Positions 18,320-27,127 are shown, numbered from the stretch's first letter. The stretch: 64,000 nucleotides of DNA from Amaricoccus macauensis_A (GCF_049800915.1 NZ_JBNAFY010000001.1:124001-188000), one strand, 5' to 3'. Made by a program: numbers and translations. Notes: generated by a model from the sequence alone, not told the origin.

Positions 18320-21280
18320 TCAGAAGAAGCCGAAGGAGCCGGAGCCCGAGCTTCCAAGCGACTCGTCTCCAAGTTGCCCGAGGCCCGCCGCCAGATCGCC
18401 CGCCGGAAGTGCAACGCTATCGGATGCAGCACCCGACAGATCGGTCGAGGCTCCATCGATGAGGCCATTGTCCGCAACGGCAGCGATATCGGCGTCGCCG
18501 CTATCGAGAACATCGCCAAGATCCCCAATTCCGGTTTCCGCCTCGATATCATCAAGAAGCCTTGAAATCTCCGCGTCCACGTCCGTGTCCGCCGGGTCGG
18601 GGTCCGTGTCGGAGACGCCGCCGAGCTCGAGGTCGACATCGCCGAGCAGCTCCTCGACCGGGTCGAGACCGAGCTCCACGTCCGCGACCCCGAGATCCAC
18701 GTCCACATCGGTGTCCGCAGGGTCGGGGTCGGGATCGGAGCCGCCGCCGATCTCGAGGTCGACATCGCCGATCAGCTCCTCGACCGGGTCAAGACCGAGC
18801 TCCACGTCCGCGACCCCGAGATCCACGTCCACATCGGTGTCCGCAGGGTCGGGATCGGTGTCGGAGACGCCGCCGAGCTCGAGGTCGACATCGCCGATCA
18901 GCTCCTCGACCGGGTCGAGGCCGAGCTCCACATCCGCGACGCCGAGGTCCACGTCCACATCGGTGTCCGCGGGGTCGGTGTCGGTGCCCGTGTCGGTGTC
19001 GGAGCCGCCGCCGATCTCGAGGTCGACATCGCCGATCAGCTCCTCGACCGGGTCAAGACCGAGCTCCACGTCCGCGACCCCGAGATCCACGTCCACATCG
19101 GTGTCCGCAGGGTCGGGATCGGTGTCGGAGACGCCGCCGAGCTCGAGGTCGACATCGCCGATCAGCTCCTCGACCGGGTCGAGACCCAGTTCCACGTCCG
19201 CGACGCCCAGGTCCGCGTCCACATCGGTGTCCGCCGGGTCAGGATCGGTGTCGGTGTCGGAGCCGCCGCCGAGCTCGAGGTCGACATCGCCGACCAGCTC
19301 CTCGACCGGGTCGAGGCCGAGCTCCACATCCGCGACCCCGAGGTCCACGTCCACGTCGGTGTCCGCCGGGTCAGGGTCCGTGTCTGAGCCGCCGCCGATC
19401 TCGAGGTCGATATCGCCGACCAGCTCCTCGACCGGGTCGAGGCCGAGTTCCACATCCGCGACCCCGAGGTCCACGTCCACATCAGTGTCCGCCGGGTCAG
19501 GATCGGTGTCTGAGCCGCTGCCGACCTCGAGGTCGACATCGCCGACCAGCTCCTCGACAGGATCGAGACCGAGTTCCACATCCGCGACCCCCAGGTCCGC
19601 GTTCACATCGGTGTCCGCAGGGTCCGTGTCTGTGTCGGAGCCGACGCCGAGCTCGAGGTCGACATCGCCGACCAGCTCCTCGACCGGGTCGAGACCGAGT
19701 TCCACGTCCGCGACGCCGAGGTCCACGTCCACGTCGGTGTCCGCAGGGTCCGTGTCGGTGCCCGAGTCTTGGCCTGAGACGCCACCAAGCTCGAGGTCGA
19801 CATCGCCGACCAGCTCCTCGGCCGGGTCGAGACCCAGTTCCACATCCGCGACCCCCAGATCCACGTCCACGTCGGTGTCCGCAGGGTCGGGATCGGTGTC
19901 TGAATCGGAGCCGCCGCCGATCTCGACGTCGACATCGCCGATCAGCTCCTCGACCGGGTCGAGACCGAGCTCCACATCCGCGACCCCGAGGTCCACGTCC
20001 ACGTCGGTGTCCGTGGGGTCGGGATCGGTGTCTGAATCGGAGCCGCCGCCGATCTCGACGTCGACATCGCCGATCAGCTCCTCGACCGGGTCGAGACCGA
20101 GCTCCACATCCGCGCCGCCTAGGTCCACGTCGACATCGGTGTCCGCCGGGTCGGGATCGGTGTCGGTGTCGGAGCCGCCGCCGAGCTCGAGGTCGACATC
20201 GCCGACCAGCTCCTCGACCGGGTCGAGACCGAGTTCCACGTCCGCGACCCCCAGATCCACGTCCACGTCGGTGTCTGCAGGGTCCGTGTCGGTGTCGGAG
20301 CCGCCGCCGAGCTCGAGGTCGACATCGCCGACCAGCTCCTCGACCGGGTCGAGACCGAGTTCCACATCCGCGACCCCCAGGTCCGCGTTCACATCAGTGT
20401 CCGCCGGGTCAGGATCGGTGTCTGAGCCGCCGCCGATCTCGAGGTCGACATCGCCGACCAGCTCCTCGACCGGGTCGAGGCCGAGTTCCACATCCGCGAC
20501 CCCGAGGTCCACGTCGACATCGGTGTCGAAGCTGGATGGCCGGAGCCCCGGATCAGCGACGATCGGATCAGAAGTTGGGAACAACGCATCCGTCGATGAA
20601 CCAACCTCAGCAACCGGGTCCGAATTAGAACTATTGCCACTTGGTTGCGCGGATACGGAACCTTCGCTACCGCTGGAGTTTTCGTTTCCTTCCTGCTGAT
20701 CGACGTATTCCGCAACCGCCTCATCCGCTCGAGTTTCGTCTCGGGTCGGTTCTACCCCTCCATTTTGGGCAGAGGATGTCTCGGCTTCCGTTTCCGGCGC
20801 GTCATTTTCGCTCGCCTCACCCACCAGTGGCAGAAGCGTCGAACTGCCAGAACTGGGCGCATTTCCATCGCTTGCGTTGGATCCGTCGCTCTTTGCCTGC
20901 CCCTTCGCGCCGGTATCAACACGACCAGCTATCTCGGCAATTTCAGGGAGATCGAGCAGAACCTCGCCAAGACCTTCGAGATCAATATCACTCAAGTCCG
21001 CATCGCCGCGCTCTTGGGTCGCTGTTTCACTACCCTGACCGAGAGGCAGATTGCTTGCACTGTTCACGGCAAGATCTCGAAGCGGGCTTAAGGTCTCCGC
21101 TCCGGACTGATCCGCCGTGCTGGACAGCGAATCCGAATCCGGCGCGATGGATGTCCCCAAGTCATGCGTGGAGAGCCCGTTAAGGGCCCCATCTGTGACG
21201 TCCAGCTCGTCCGCAGTATAGCGCTTGGCATCCAGTGGGGATGCAGCCTCAATATCCGTGGAATGCTGACCGTCTCGCAT
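18320..21280 (-). CDS. Large acidic tandem-repeat protein, probable type I secretion substrate
   Basis: 986 aa, first gene of the operon; GGGAGGGGG lies 5 bases before the ATG. Residues 1-250 are a Ser/Asp/Glu-rich, probably disordered region without signal peptide. Fifteen tandem repeats follow, with a 31-residue core (DTDVDVDLGVADVELGLD, then PVEELVGDVDLEI) and a variable Gly/Ser/Asp/Pro linker. A last partial repeat leads into a helical-looking C-terminus ending GSGSFGFF. There is almost no Lys, Arg or aromatic residue in the repeats, and no Cys. Lack of an N-terminal signal, acidic repeats, a hydrophobic C-terminal tail and adjacency to the exporter argue for secretion by it. I do not recognise the repeat as a named family. 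Adhesin or matrix roles are inference. Confidence 0.9.
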   Translation of the reverse strand: MRDGQHSTDIEAASPLDAKRYTADELDVTDGALNGLSTHDLGTSIAPDSDSLSSTADQSGAETLSPLRDLAVNSASNLPLGQGSETATQERGDADLSDIDLEGLGEVLLDLPEIAEIAGRVDTGAKGQAKSDGSNASDGNAPSSGSSTLLPLVGEASENDAPETEAETSSAQNGGVEPTRDETRADEAVAEYVDQQEGNENSSGSEGSVSAQPSGNSSNSDPVAEVGSSTDALFPTSDPIVADPGLRPSSFDTDVDVDLGVADVELGLDPVEELVGDVDLEIGGGSDTDPDPADTDVNADLGVADVELGLDPVEELVGDVDLELGGGSDTDTDPADTDVDVDLGVADVELGLDPVEELVGDVDLELGGGSDTDTDPDPADTDVDVDLGGADVELGLDPVEELIGDVDVEIGGGSDSDTDPDPTDTDVDVDLGVADVELGLDPVEELIGDVDVEIGGGSDSDTDPDPADTDVDVDLGVADVELGLDPAEELVGDVDLELGGVSGQDSGTDTDPADTDVDVDLGVADVELGLDPVEELVGDVDLELGVGSDTDTDPADTDVNADLGVADVELGLDPVEELVGDVDLEVGSGSDTDPDPADTDVDVDLGVADVELGLDPVEELVGDIDLEIGGGSDTDPDPADTDVDVDLGVADVELGLDPVEELVGDVDLELGGGSDTDTDPDPADTDVDADLGVADVELGLDPVEELIGDVDLELGGVSDTDPDPADTDVDVDLGVADVELGLDPVEELIGDVDLEIGGGSDTDTGTDTDPADTDVDVDLGVADVELGLDPVEELIGDVDLELGGVSDTDPDPADTDVDVDLGVADVELGLDPVEELIGDVDLEIGGGSDPDPDPADTDVDVDLGVADVELGLDPVEELLGDVDLELGGVSDTDPDPADTDVDAEISRLLDDIEAETGIGDLGDVLDSGDADIAAVADNGLIDGASTDLSGAASDSVALPAGDLAAGLGQLGDESLGSSGSGSFGFF
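18590..20527 (-). repeat. Fifteen tandem repeats of 126-138 bp
   Basis: In-frame repeats average 129 bp. The core is near-identical between units; nearly all length variation is in the linker (8 to about 14 residues of Ser-Asp-Thr-Pro pattern). Differences such as GLGG for GLGV, EELI for EELV and an odd GVSGQDSG linker mark individual units. Because unit length is a multiple of three, other frames also stay open across the array. Confidence 0.97.
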
Positions 21281-21572
21281 AGCTACCCCCTCCCAGATCG
21301 AAACGGAGCCAGATATGACAGATCGTGTATAATGAATTGTAAGTGTAAATGAAAATATAGGCCGCAGAATATATACTATTTTGCGTTATTGCTGTAATTT
21401 TAATTTAGCAATTCGCATCAATGATTATCAAATTTTTAGATAACTACCTCGCAGTGGGTTGCTTTCAATCGTGAAAGTCCGTACCGGCAAATTCTGGGCG
21501 CGCAGGTCAAGTCGACAAATCCGTCCTTGATGTGCTCATCCCGAACCTGGCGAAGGTCACGAGGAGGACAGG
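21281..21572. other. AT-rich promoter region of the repeat-protein operon
   Basis: No gene. Positions ~21310-21445 are strikingly AT-rich for this genome, with runs such as TGTAATTTTAATTTAGCAA and AAAATATAGG. All six downstream genes are packed with overlaps or 11-base gaps, so the operon promoter should lie here. I could not choose a single -35/-10 pair with confidence. Confidence 0.55.
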
Positions 21573-21598
21573 CCGTGCGGAACAACCGCTCCGCACGG
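21573..21598 (-). terminator. Hairpin downstream of the Tat-exported amidase gene
   Basis: CCGTGCGGA / TCCGCACGG form a perfect 9-bp stem with an 8-base loop, 20 bases beyond the amidase stop on the minus strand. No clear T-tract follows, so termination is likely but not certain. Confidence 0.6.
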
Positions 21599-21618
21599 GG
21601 ACTGTTGGCTACCGCGCG

Positions 21619-23070
21619 TCAGGCACGTCCGGCGAACAGGTCCTTCTTGACGATCGCGTGGACACCCCAGTTGCCATCGACAACCTGGGTAATCCCGAAA
21701 TCGACGCCGACCGACATCAGGGAATGCGCCTCGTCTTCGGTCAGGCCCTTCGTCGTCATCAGGAACTTTCGCATTTTCCGGAACGCATCTCGCATCGCGT
21801 CATCGATCGAGGATTTGGTGTAGATGTCCGCCTGTGCCGTCGTGCCAAGAGTGTCCAGGTAGTTCGGCACCGAAAAGCCATGCACAAGCCATTCTGTCTG
21901 GGTTTCCAGCATTGGATGGTCCAATTCCTCCAGCGGTGTGCCGGCCAGGTTCGCCTTCTTGTGCAGGATCAACTGGAACGTGCCCGTCAACGAACATTCG
22001 ATGGCGGTGCCGCAGAGTTCGCTGTCACCCTGCGAAGCATGCGGGTCGCCGACCGAGAGCAAGGCGCCGTCGACCGCTACCGGGTAGTACATCGTTGCGC
22101 CCTTGCCGATGCGCCAGTTGTCCACGTTGCCGCCGGTGTAGCTGGGCGGCACCGAGTCGACGACATCCGCCTCGGCGGGTGCCACGCCGAGCGTGCCGAA
22201 ATGGGGGCGGATCGGAATTCGCACGCCTTTCAGCACATCGAAGTTCCGGCTGGTCAGCGAGTGGTCGACCGGCACGCCCGGGTAGTCGATGGTCGGGTGG
22301 GTCACGCCGAACGGGTCGGTCTGCGGCACCCACTTGAAATTGTAGACCGCCTCGGCCCAGTTCTTGTCGCCGTTCGCATCGACCTGGTAGATCGTGATGA
22401 CCTCACGCTTCTCGTCGTTGAGCATATCGTTGTAGTGGTACCCCCACCAAGCGGCCGCGTTGGAGCCGAAGGTCTTGCCCGTGAACTCCGGGTTGGCACA
22501 GGGGCGCGGCACGCAGTCGAGAATGCGGACTTCGAGCACGTCACCGGGTTCGGCGCCACGCACGTAGACAGGGCCGGTGAGGATATGGACACCTTGTCCG
22601 TCGCCAGAGCCGATCTTGTAGACCGCAGGGTCCGTGGAGCCCGCGCCGCGACGGTCGACACCTTTCTTGTCCTTGGTCCAGAGGTAGACGCTTTCCGCGC
22701 CTTCATCGCCCTCTACCATCCGCTCCATGTCGTCACCGGCGTGGTGGGTCAGCGTCTCGATGGTCACGATGTCACCGCTGTCGACTTCGACCCGCGGTTT
22801 CAACGTCTTGCTGAAGTAACCCCAGTGGACGGTGTCTGAATTGGCGGGCAGATAGTGATATGACGGCGCAGACGAGCCGTTGCCAGCACTTGTCTGGGCC
22901 AGAGCTGGCGTCACCAGCGACAGGCCACCCGTGGCGCCGGCCGCGGCAATCCCGCCCGCCCCCAGCAAACCGGCGCCGAGAAAGCCGCGCCGACCCGGAT
23001 TGATCTCTTCCTTGAATTGACTGAAGTGTGCCTCGAAATCGGGGCAATTCACGTCGTCTCCAAGACACAT
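21619..23070 (-). CDS. Tat-exported acetamidase/formamidase family protein
   Basis: 483 aa. The N-terminus has a twin-arginine signal (NPGRRGFLGAG, ~residues 27-37), a hydrophobic stretch and an ALAQT cleavage site, so the enzyme should fold in the cytoplasm and be exported to the periplasm. The mature part is an FmdA_AmdA-type protein (VHWGYFSKTLKP, HHAGDDMERM, DYPGVPVDH, VGDPHASQGDSE), a family hydrolysing short amides to ammonia plus acid. The ATG at 23070 is preceded by AGGAG at 8 bases and fits better than the in-frame 23154. It is divergent from an AraC-amidase fusion whose C-terminal half is its paralogue. Substrate unknown. Confidence 0.9.
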   Translation of the reverse strand: MCLGDDVNCPDFEAHFSQFKEEINPGRRGFLGAGLLGAGGIAAAGATGGLSLVTPALAQTSAGNGSSAPSYHYLPANSDTVHWGYFSKTLKPRVEVDSGDIVTIETLTHHAGDDMERMVEGDEGAESVYLWTKDKKGVDRRGAGSTDPAVYKIGSGDGQGVHILTGPVYVRGAEPGDVLEVRILDCVPRPCANPEFTGKTFGSNAAAWWGYHYNDMLNDEKREVITIYQVDANGDKNWAEAVYNFKWVPQTDPFGVTHPTIDYPGVPVDHSLTSRNFDVLKGVRIPIRPHFGTLGVAPAEADVVDSVPPSYTGGNVDNWRIGKGATMYYPVAVDGALLSVGDPHASQGDSELCGTAIECSLTGTFQLILHKKANLAGTPLEELDHPMLETQTEWLVHGFSVPNYLDTLGTTAQADIYTKSSIDDAMRDAFRKMRKFLMTTKGLTEDEAHSLMSVGVDFGITQVVDGNWGVHAIVKKDLFAGRA

Positions 23071-23403
23071 GATCGTATCTCCTGTTTTTGAGTTTCGGGT
23101 GCCGGCATCTTCAATTGGTCGAAGGGCATTCGTTATGGCAAGCGCGCGGGCCAAGAGCGGGAAACGGCCTCCAATGCCCGTGTCGGTCGAGAAAAAGATG
23201 TTCTATTGCGGTGCTTTAGGTGTATCAGGCAAGGGAAGGGCCTGCGACGGTCCGCAAGTGTTTGCGCGTCCGGGCAACAGATTGTGCACATGCTGCACAG
23301 CGCACGCCGATGCAGATGCACAAATATCCGGCACAGTATCGGAAACTTGCGAAAGCGGAGGAATTCCCGGCGGGTGAATGCTAGCCGGGCGTTAGGCTTG
23401 GGG
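23071..23403. promoter_or_regulatory. Shared divergent regulatory region of the two amidase genes
   Basis: 333 bases without a gene separate the divergent amidases. TTGTGCA at 23282-23288 and its inverse TGCACAA at 23317-23323 are 28 bases apart; extended similarity (TGCTGCA / TGCAGAT) makes this the best operator candidate, well suited to an AraC-type dimer. An in-frame GTG at 23374 would move the fusion gene start into this region. Confidence 0.5.
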
Positions 23404-25752
23404 ATGGATAAGGCTCAAGGACCCGATCATCTGGATCTTTCCACGCTGCCGGAGGCGTCGCGCGCCGAGGGGTGGGGGTCGTGGCTGGCGGAGCTAGGGC
23501 TGACCGCCATGGCGGACGGGAATGTTGCGCTGACGGGGATGCTGGGTCTTATCCAGGTTGCAAGCGGGGTGCGTCTGGGGCGTCTCGTTGCTCCGGCTCA
23601 GGAAATCCGCCCAAGTGGAACCCGCACCCGCCCAGCACCATTGCTCGTCGTCCTGACGCTTCGCAGCAGAGGCGTGTTGTCGCGGGACGGACACGTGCAG
23701 TATTTTGCCCAGAACGATCTTGCCGTGCTGGATCAGGGCAGTGAGTGGCGTCTGCGGTGGTCTGGCGATGCCAAGGCGATCATTCTGGAGATCCCGGACG
23801 ATGCGATATCCGCGCGCCTTGGCCGACAGCGGCCAAGGCAGCCATTGGTGCTCGGAAGCTCGATTGCAGCCGACATGGCACGGTCGATGCTGTCCGTTCT
23901 TGGGGCGCAGTTCGACACGCTGACACAGCCGGATCTCGCCGCGAGCGAAGGGGCGTTGCTCGACCAGATATGCAGCGCGATCACAAGCGAGGCAGATCTT
24001 GACGATGGGACAATGACCCCGGTTCAGGTCGCACATTACCGGCGCGTCGCGGCTGCCATCGACTCGCGGTTGAATATGCCGGACCTTTCGCTGAGCGATG
24101 TCGCCGGCACGGCGGGGCTGTCGCCGCGGTACGTGCAAAGGCTGTTCGAGCTGCAGGGGGACAGCTTCTCCCGTTACGTCCGCCAGAAACGGCTGGAACG
24201 CAGTCGAGCCGCCCTGCTCGACATGAGCCAGAACGCCGTGAGCATTGCCCAGATCGCACACCGATGGGGATTTGCCAGCGCCTCGCATTTCAGCCGTTCG
24301 TTCCGCGACGCGTTCGGGCTATCGCCGCGCGAATTGCGAGAAGACAACCGGCTTGCGCCACTGCCCTACGCCTTTCGGGGCAGCCCCGGCAACGCCGCGC
24401 GCCCACCCACGGACACCCGTATCCGGCAGCCCGCGCAAAGATCGGTCGCAGATGAAACCGGCCTTCCCGAACCTGCACCCGGGAGTGACAACACTGCAGA
24501 TTTCGTATTGCCGGCGCGCGCAGATACCGTGCATTGGGGGCATATCAGCCGGTCCAATCCGCCGGTCCTGTTTGTTCCCTCTGGTTCAGTTGTCCGGGTT
24601 GAGACGCTGACCCAGCACGGTGGCGACGACTTTGCCAGGTTCATCGAAGGCGACCCCGGCGCGGAAAGCGTCTTTCGTTGGACGCGGGATACCAAGGCTG
24701 TAGATCGGCGAGGCGCAGGCCCCATGGACGCCTCTGTCTTCGGTCGCGGCGCGGGAGAAGGGTTCGGGGTGCACATCTGCACCGGACCAATCCACGTGAC
24801 CGGCGCCGAACCGGGCGATGTGCTTGAGGTCGAGATCATCGAGATTGCCCCGCGCCCATCCGCGAATCCGCTCTACAAGGGTAAGGCGTTTGGCTCAAAT
24901 GCGTCGGCCTGGTGGGGGTACCAGTACAACGACCCGCTGCAGGGAACGAAGCGGCACGAGACGGTGACGATCTTCGAGGTGGATCTCGACCGCCCCGACG
25001 AAGCCCGTGCACTCTATCAGTATGCCTGGACGCCGCAAACCGACCCGTTTGGCGTCGAGCACCCGACGATGGACTACCCGGGTATTCCGGTCGACCACAC
25101 TACGGTTGAGCACCGTGACGCGCTCAAAAGGATCGTCGTGCCTGCGCGCCCGCATTTCGGTTTTGTCGGGGTGGCCCCCCGCGAGGCGGACATCGTTGAC
25201 TCGATCCCGCCGGGGTATTTCGGCGGCAATATAGACAACTGGCGCGCCGGACCCGGTGCTCGCGTCTATCTGCCGGTCGCGGTCGAGGGCGCTTTACTAT
25301 CCATCGGCGATGGCCACTTTAGCCAGGGTGATGGTGAGATCAACGGAACCGGTCTCGAAATGTCGTTGACGGGGACGGTTCGCGTTGTGCTGCACAAGGC
25401 TGGAACCGATACTGTTCCGCAGGTGCGCGGGCTTGCGGGTCCGATCATCGAGACGCCCGAGGAATGGGTGATCCAGAGCTTCAGTTTTGAAAACCACCTG
25501 CGCGACCTGGGACGCAGCGCCCAGACCGACGTCTACACTCGCTCCTCGGTGGACCATGCATTGCGCAATGCTTTCCGTCAGGGACGCCGTTTCCTGATGG
25601 ATGTATACAGTCTCACCGAGGACGACGCACACGCTCTCCTGTCTGTTGCGGCGGATTTCAGCGTCACACAGGTCGCCGATGGAAACTTTGGCGTTCATGT
25701 TACCATCAGGAGATCCCTGTTTGGCCCGTCTGAAACCTTAATGACTTCCTAA
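23404..25752 (+). CDS. AraC-type regulator fused to acetamidase/formamidase domain
   Basis: One uninterrupted 782-aa frame. Residues ~1-210 resemble the ligand-binding part of AraC regulators. Residues ~215-315 are a complete AraC/XylS DNA-binding domain with both helix-turn-helices (LSDVAGTAGLSPRYVQRLF and IAQIAHRWGFASASHFSRSF, then FGLSPRELRE). After a ~55-residue linker, residues ~370-780 are a full FmdA_AmdA domain, closely similar to the divergent Tat-exported protein but without export signal. The product could be an enzyme-regulator that senses its own amide substrate. The start is uncertain (ATG 23404 has a weak ribosome site; GTG 23374 has GGAGG 12 bases upstream). Confidence 0.88.
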   Translation: MDKAQGPDHLDLSTLPEASRAEGWGSWLAELGLTAMADGNVALTGMLGLIQVASGVRLGRLVAPAQEIRPSGTRTRPAPLLVVLTLRSRGVLSRDGHVQYFAQNDLAVLDQGSEWRLRWSGDAKAIILEIPDDAISARLGRQRPRQPLVLGSSIAADMARSMLSVLGAQFDTLTQPDLAASEGALLDQICSAITSEADLDDGTMTPVQVAHYRRVAAAIDSRLNMPDLSLSDVAGTAGLSPRYVQRLFELQGDSFSRYVRQKRLERSRAALLDMSQNAVSIAQIAHRWGFASASHFSRSFRDAFGLSPRELREDNRLAPLPYAFRGSPGNAARPPTDTRIRQPAQRSVADETGLPEPAPGSDNTADFVLPARADTVHWGHISRSNPPVLFVPSGSVVRVETLTQHGGDDFARFIEGDPGAESVFRWTRDTKAVDRRGAGPMDASVFGRGAGEGFGVHICTGPIHVTGAEPGDVLEVEIIEIAPRPSANPLYKGKAFGSNASAWWGYQYNDPLQGTKRHETVTIFEVDLDRPDEARALYQYAWTPQTDPFGVEHPTMDYPGIPVDHTTVEHRDALKRIVVPARPHFGFVGVAPREADIVDSIPPGYFGGNIDNWRAGPGARVYLPVAVEGALLSIGDGHFSQGDGEINGTGLEMSLTGTVRVVLHKAGTDTVPQVRGLAGPIIETPEEWVIQSFSFENHLRDLGRSAQTDVYTRSSVDHALRNAFRQGRRFLMDVYSLTEDDAHALLSVAADFSVTQVADGNFGVHVTIRRSLFGPSETLMTS

Positions 25753-25861
25753 AGAGGTTGACTGTGATCTGCCTGGTCGTGCTTGGAGTGGGGACTGCGA
25801 TCGACAAGCCGAAAAGCCGCTTTGCCCATAGCGGACGAGACCTTGTACGCTGAGTGAATGT

Positions 25862-25903
25862 CCGAAAAATGTGAAGGAGCCGCACGATCTCTCGCGCGGC
25901 CCC
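25862..25903 (-). terminator. Putative terminator of the DUF892 gene
   Basis: On the minus strand an 8-bp stem (GGGGCCGC / GCGGCTCC, one G-T pair) with a 12-base loop is followed by TTCACATTTTT, beginning about 20 bases past the stop codon. Confidence 0.6.
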
Positions 25904-25925
25904 GGTTGCCGATGGCGGTTGAAGA

Positions 25926-26426
25926 TCAGGAAACGGCTTCGGCGTTGACGCCGCCCTTCATGGCGATCGCGGTCATGCGGCGGTCGCCGTCGTACGTCTG
26001 GTCGAGACATTTCTTCAGAACTGCCGCGTCACCGTCGAGGCCGAGGCGGTTGGCGAAGGCGGCCAGCGTACCGTAGCCCGCCAGTGCGTAGTGAACCATG
26101 CGCTGGTATTGCGGGATGATGGCGGCGTCGCGCACATCCGGGTCGGTGATGTCGTCCGAAAGTCCGTGGGCACGGGCCTCTTTCACGAGGCCTTCCATGC
26201 CCTTGCAGTGCTCGGCGTTGGGCTTGATGCCGTGGTCGTTGCACAGCTTTTCGATCTCGGCGATTCCATCGGCGATGCCGTTGCCGCCGTCGATCAAGGC
26301 CTCGGACAACTCCTTGTCCTGCGCCGCACGGCCCAGCTCGTTCACGACGGACAGGGACTGTGTATTAGCACTCCAGATGTCCTGCAGCTGGTCGAGGTAG
26401 ATGTCCTTGAGCGAGTTGATTGGCAT
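25926..26426 (-). CDS. Ferritin-like DUF892 (YciE/YciF family) protein
   Basis: 166 aa, a four-helix ferritin-like fold known from YciE/YciF, proteins induced by stress with unproven function. Typical features are the N-terminal DIYLDQLQDIWSAN, LIDGGNGIADGIAEIEKL and ARAHGLSDDITDPDVRDAAII, followed by HYALAGYGTLAAFANRL with Glu/His positions suited to metal binding. The length matches the family. AAAGGAT lies 8 bases before the ATG. It stands alone with its own terminator. Role in oxidative or envelope stress is inference from the family. Confidence 0.9.
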   Translation of the reverse strand: MPINSLKDIYLDQLQDIWSANTQSLSVVNELGRAAQDKELSEALIDGGNGIADGIAEIEKLCNDHGIKPNAEHCKGMEGLVKEARAHGLSDDITDPDVRDAAIIPQYQRMVHYALAGYGTLAAFANRLGLDGDAAVLKKCLDQTYDGDRRMTAIAMKGGVNAEAVS

Positions 26427-26833
26427 GTCGGTATCCTTTGTTCTGGTTCGGGTACCAACGGCTGGAATCGTGGAAGGTTCCCATGTTCGGAAAGTAGGAA
26501 CGCGCGATGGTTCACGCTTCGCGCGCTCTCAACGTTGTTGAATGTGCTGGTACTCTGTCGCCCGGTTTTCTAGGCATGCCCAAAACTGAAGCGCAATATC
26601 AATCGGTAGGCGCACTCTTGAGTAACACTGAGCGTTCTGACCGGAGGCAGGATCGGCTTTGCGAGCCAGTACGTGCTTTCGCGCAGGATCAAAAAAACAA
26701 CGGCGGAGGAAGCGAGGTGCGATCGGTAAATATTACAATCGCAATGAGAATTTACGCCGTCGAGATTTATTTCTTTTGCTTATTCTTTTTTTGGGTGTCT
26801 ATTGATCGACACCCTCTCTTGTCTATCGTAAAT
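26427..26833. other. Gene-poor region with a hairpin
   Basis: No credible gene. AT-rich from 26700 to 26830. A perfect 7-bp hairpin GGGTGTC / GACACCC at 26793-26814 is preceded by seven T on the plus strand. GGTAAATATTACAATCG at ~26724-26740 recurs with one change near 27414. Confidence 0.5.
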
Positions 26834-27127
26834 CTACGCCTTCGCCTTTTTCACCGAGATATCGATTTCATGGCTATGCCAGGGGGAGAGAAAAAGAAGA
26901 GCCGGCAGCAGCAGGTACGCAAGCGAGGAGAGGCTTGTCTCCGCAAGGGAACCATTGGCGGTTGCCACGACCTGGCTGACGATGAAGCCGAGTGCAGGGT
27001 CCCAGGCCGGCTTGCTGGTGATACCAAGCCCCACGAGCAATTTGCCCCCAAAGATGATCGCTGCGATCGCGAGGATCTGGGATGCCGCGAGGATGCGCGG
27101 ATCCGGGTTGAGGCATTTTCGTATCAA
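26834..27127 (-). CDS. Small putative membrane protein, 97 aa
   Basis: From a TTG start with GGAG 9 bases upstream the frame encodes about 97 aa with two hydrophobic helices (ILAIAAIIFGGKLLVGLGI and LAYLLLPALLFLSPW) and a lysine-rich C-terminus. A longer in-frame ATG start at 27268 adds an Arg/Pro-rich stretch that does not look like protein. No family recognised. It sits alone in an eroded region, so it may be a remnant. Confidence 0.4.
   Translation of the reverse strand: MIRKCLNPDPRILAASQILAIAAIIFGGKLLVGLGITSKPAWDPALGFIVSQVVATANGSLAETSLSSLAYLLLPALLFLSPWHSHEIDISVKKAKA

Noticed and set aside
18590..20527. CRISPR array
   Set aside because: The regular 129-bp units are in-frame coding repeats without short identical repeats separated by unique spacers.
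18171..20699. Long plus-strand frames of 842 and 688 codons across the repeat array (Ser/Pro/Thr-rich and Arg-rich)
   Set aside because: They are antisense shadows kept open because the repeat length is a multiple of three. Operon context, ribosome site and C-terminal logic support the minus-strand gene.
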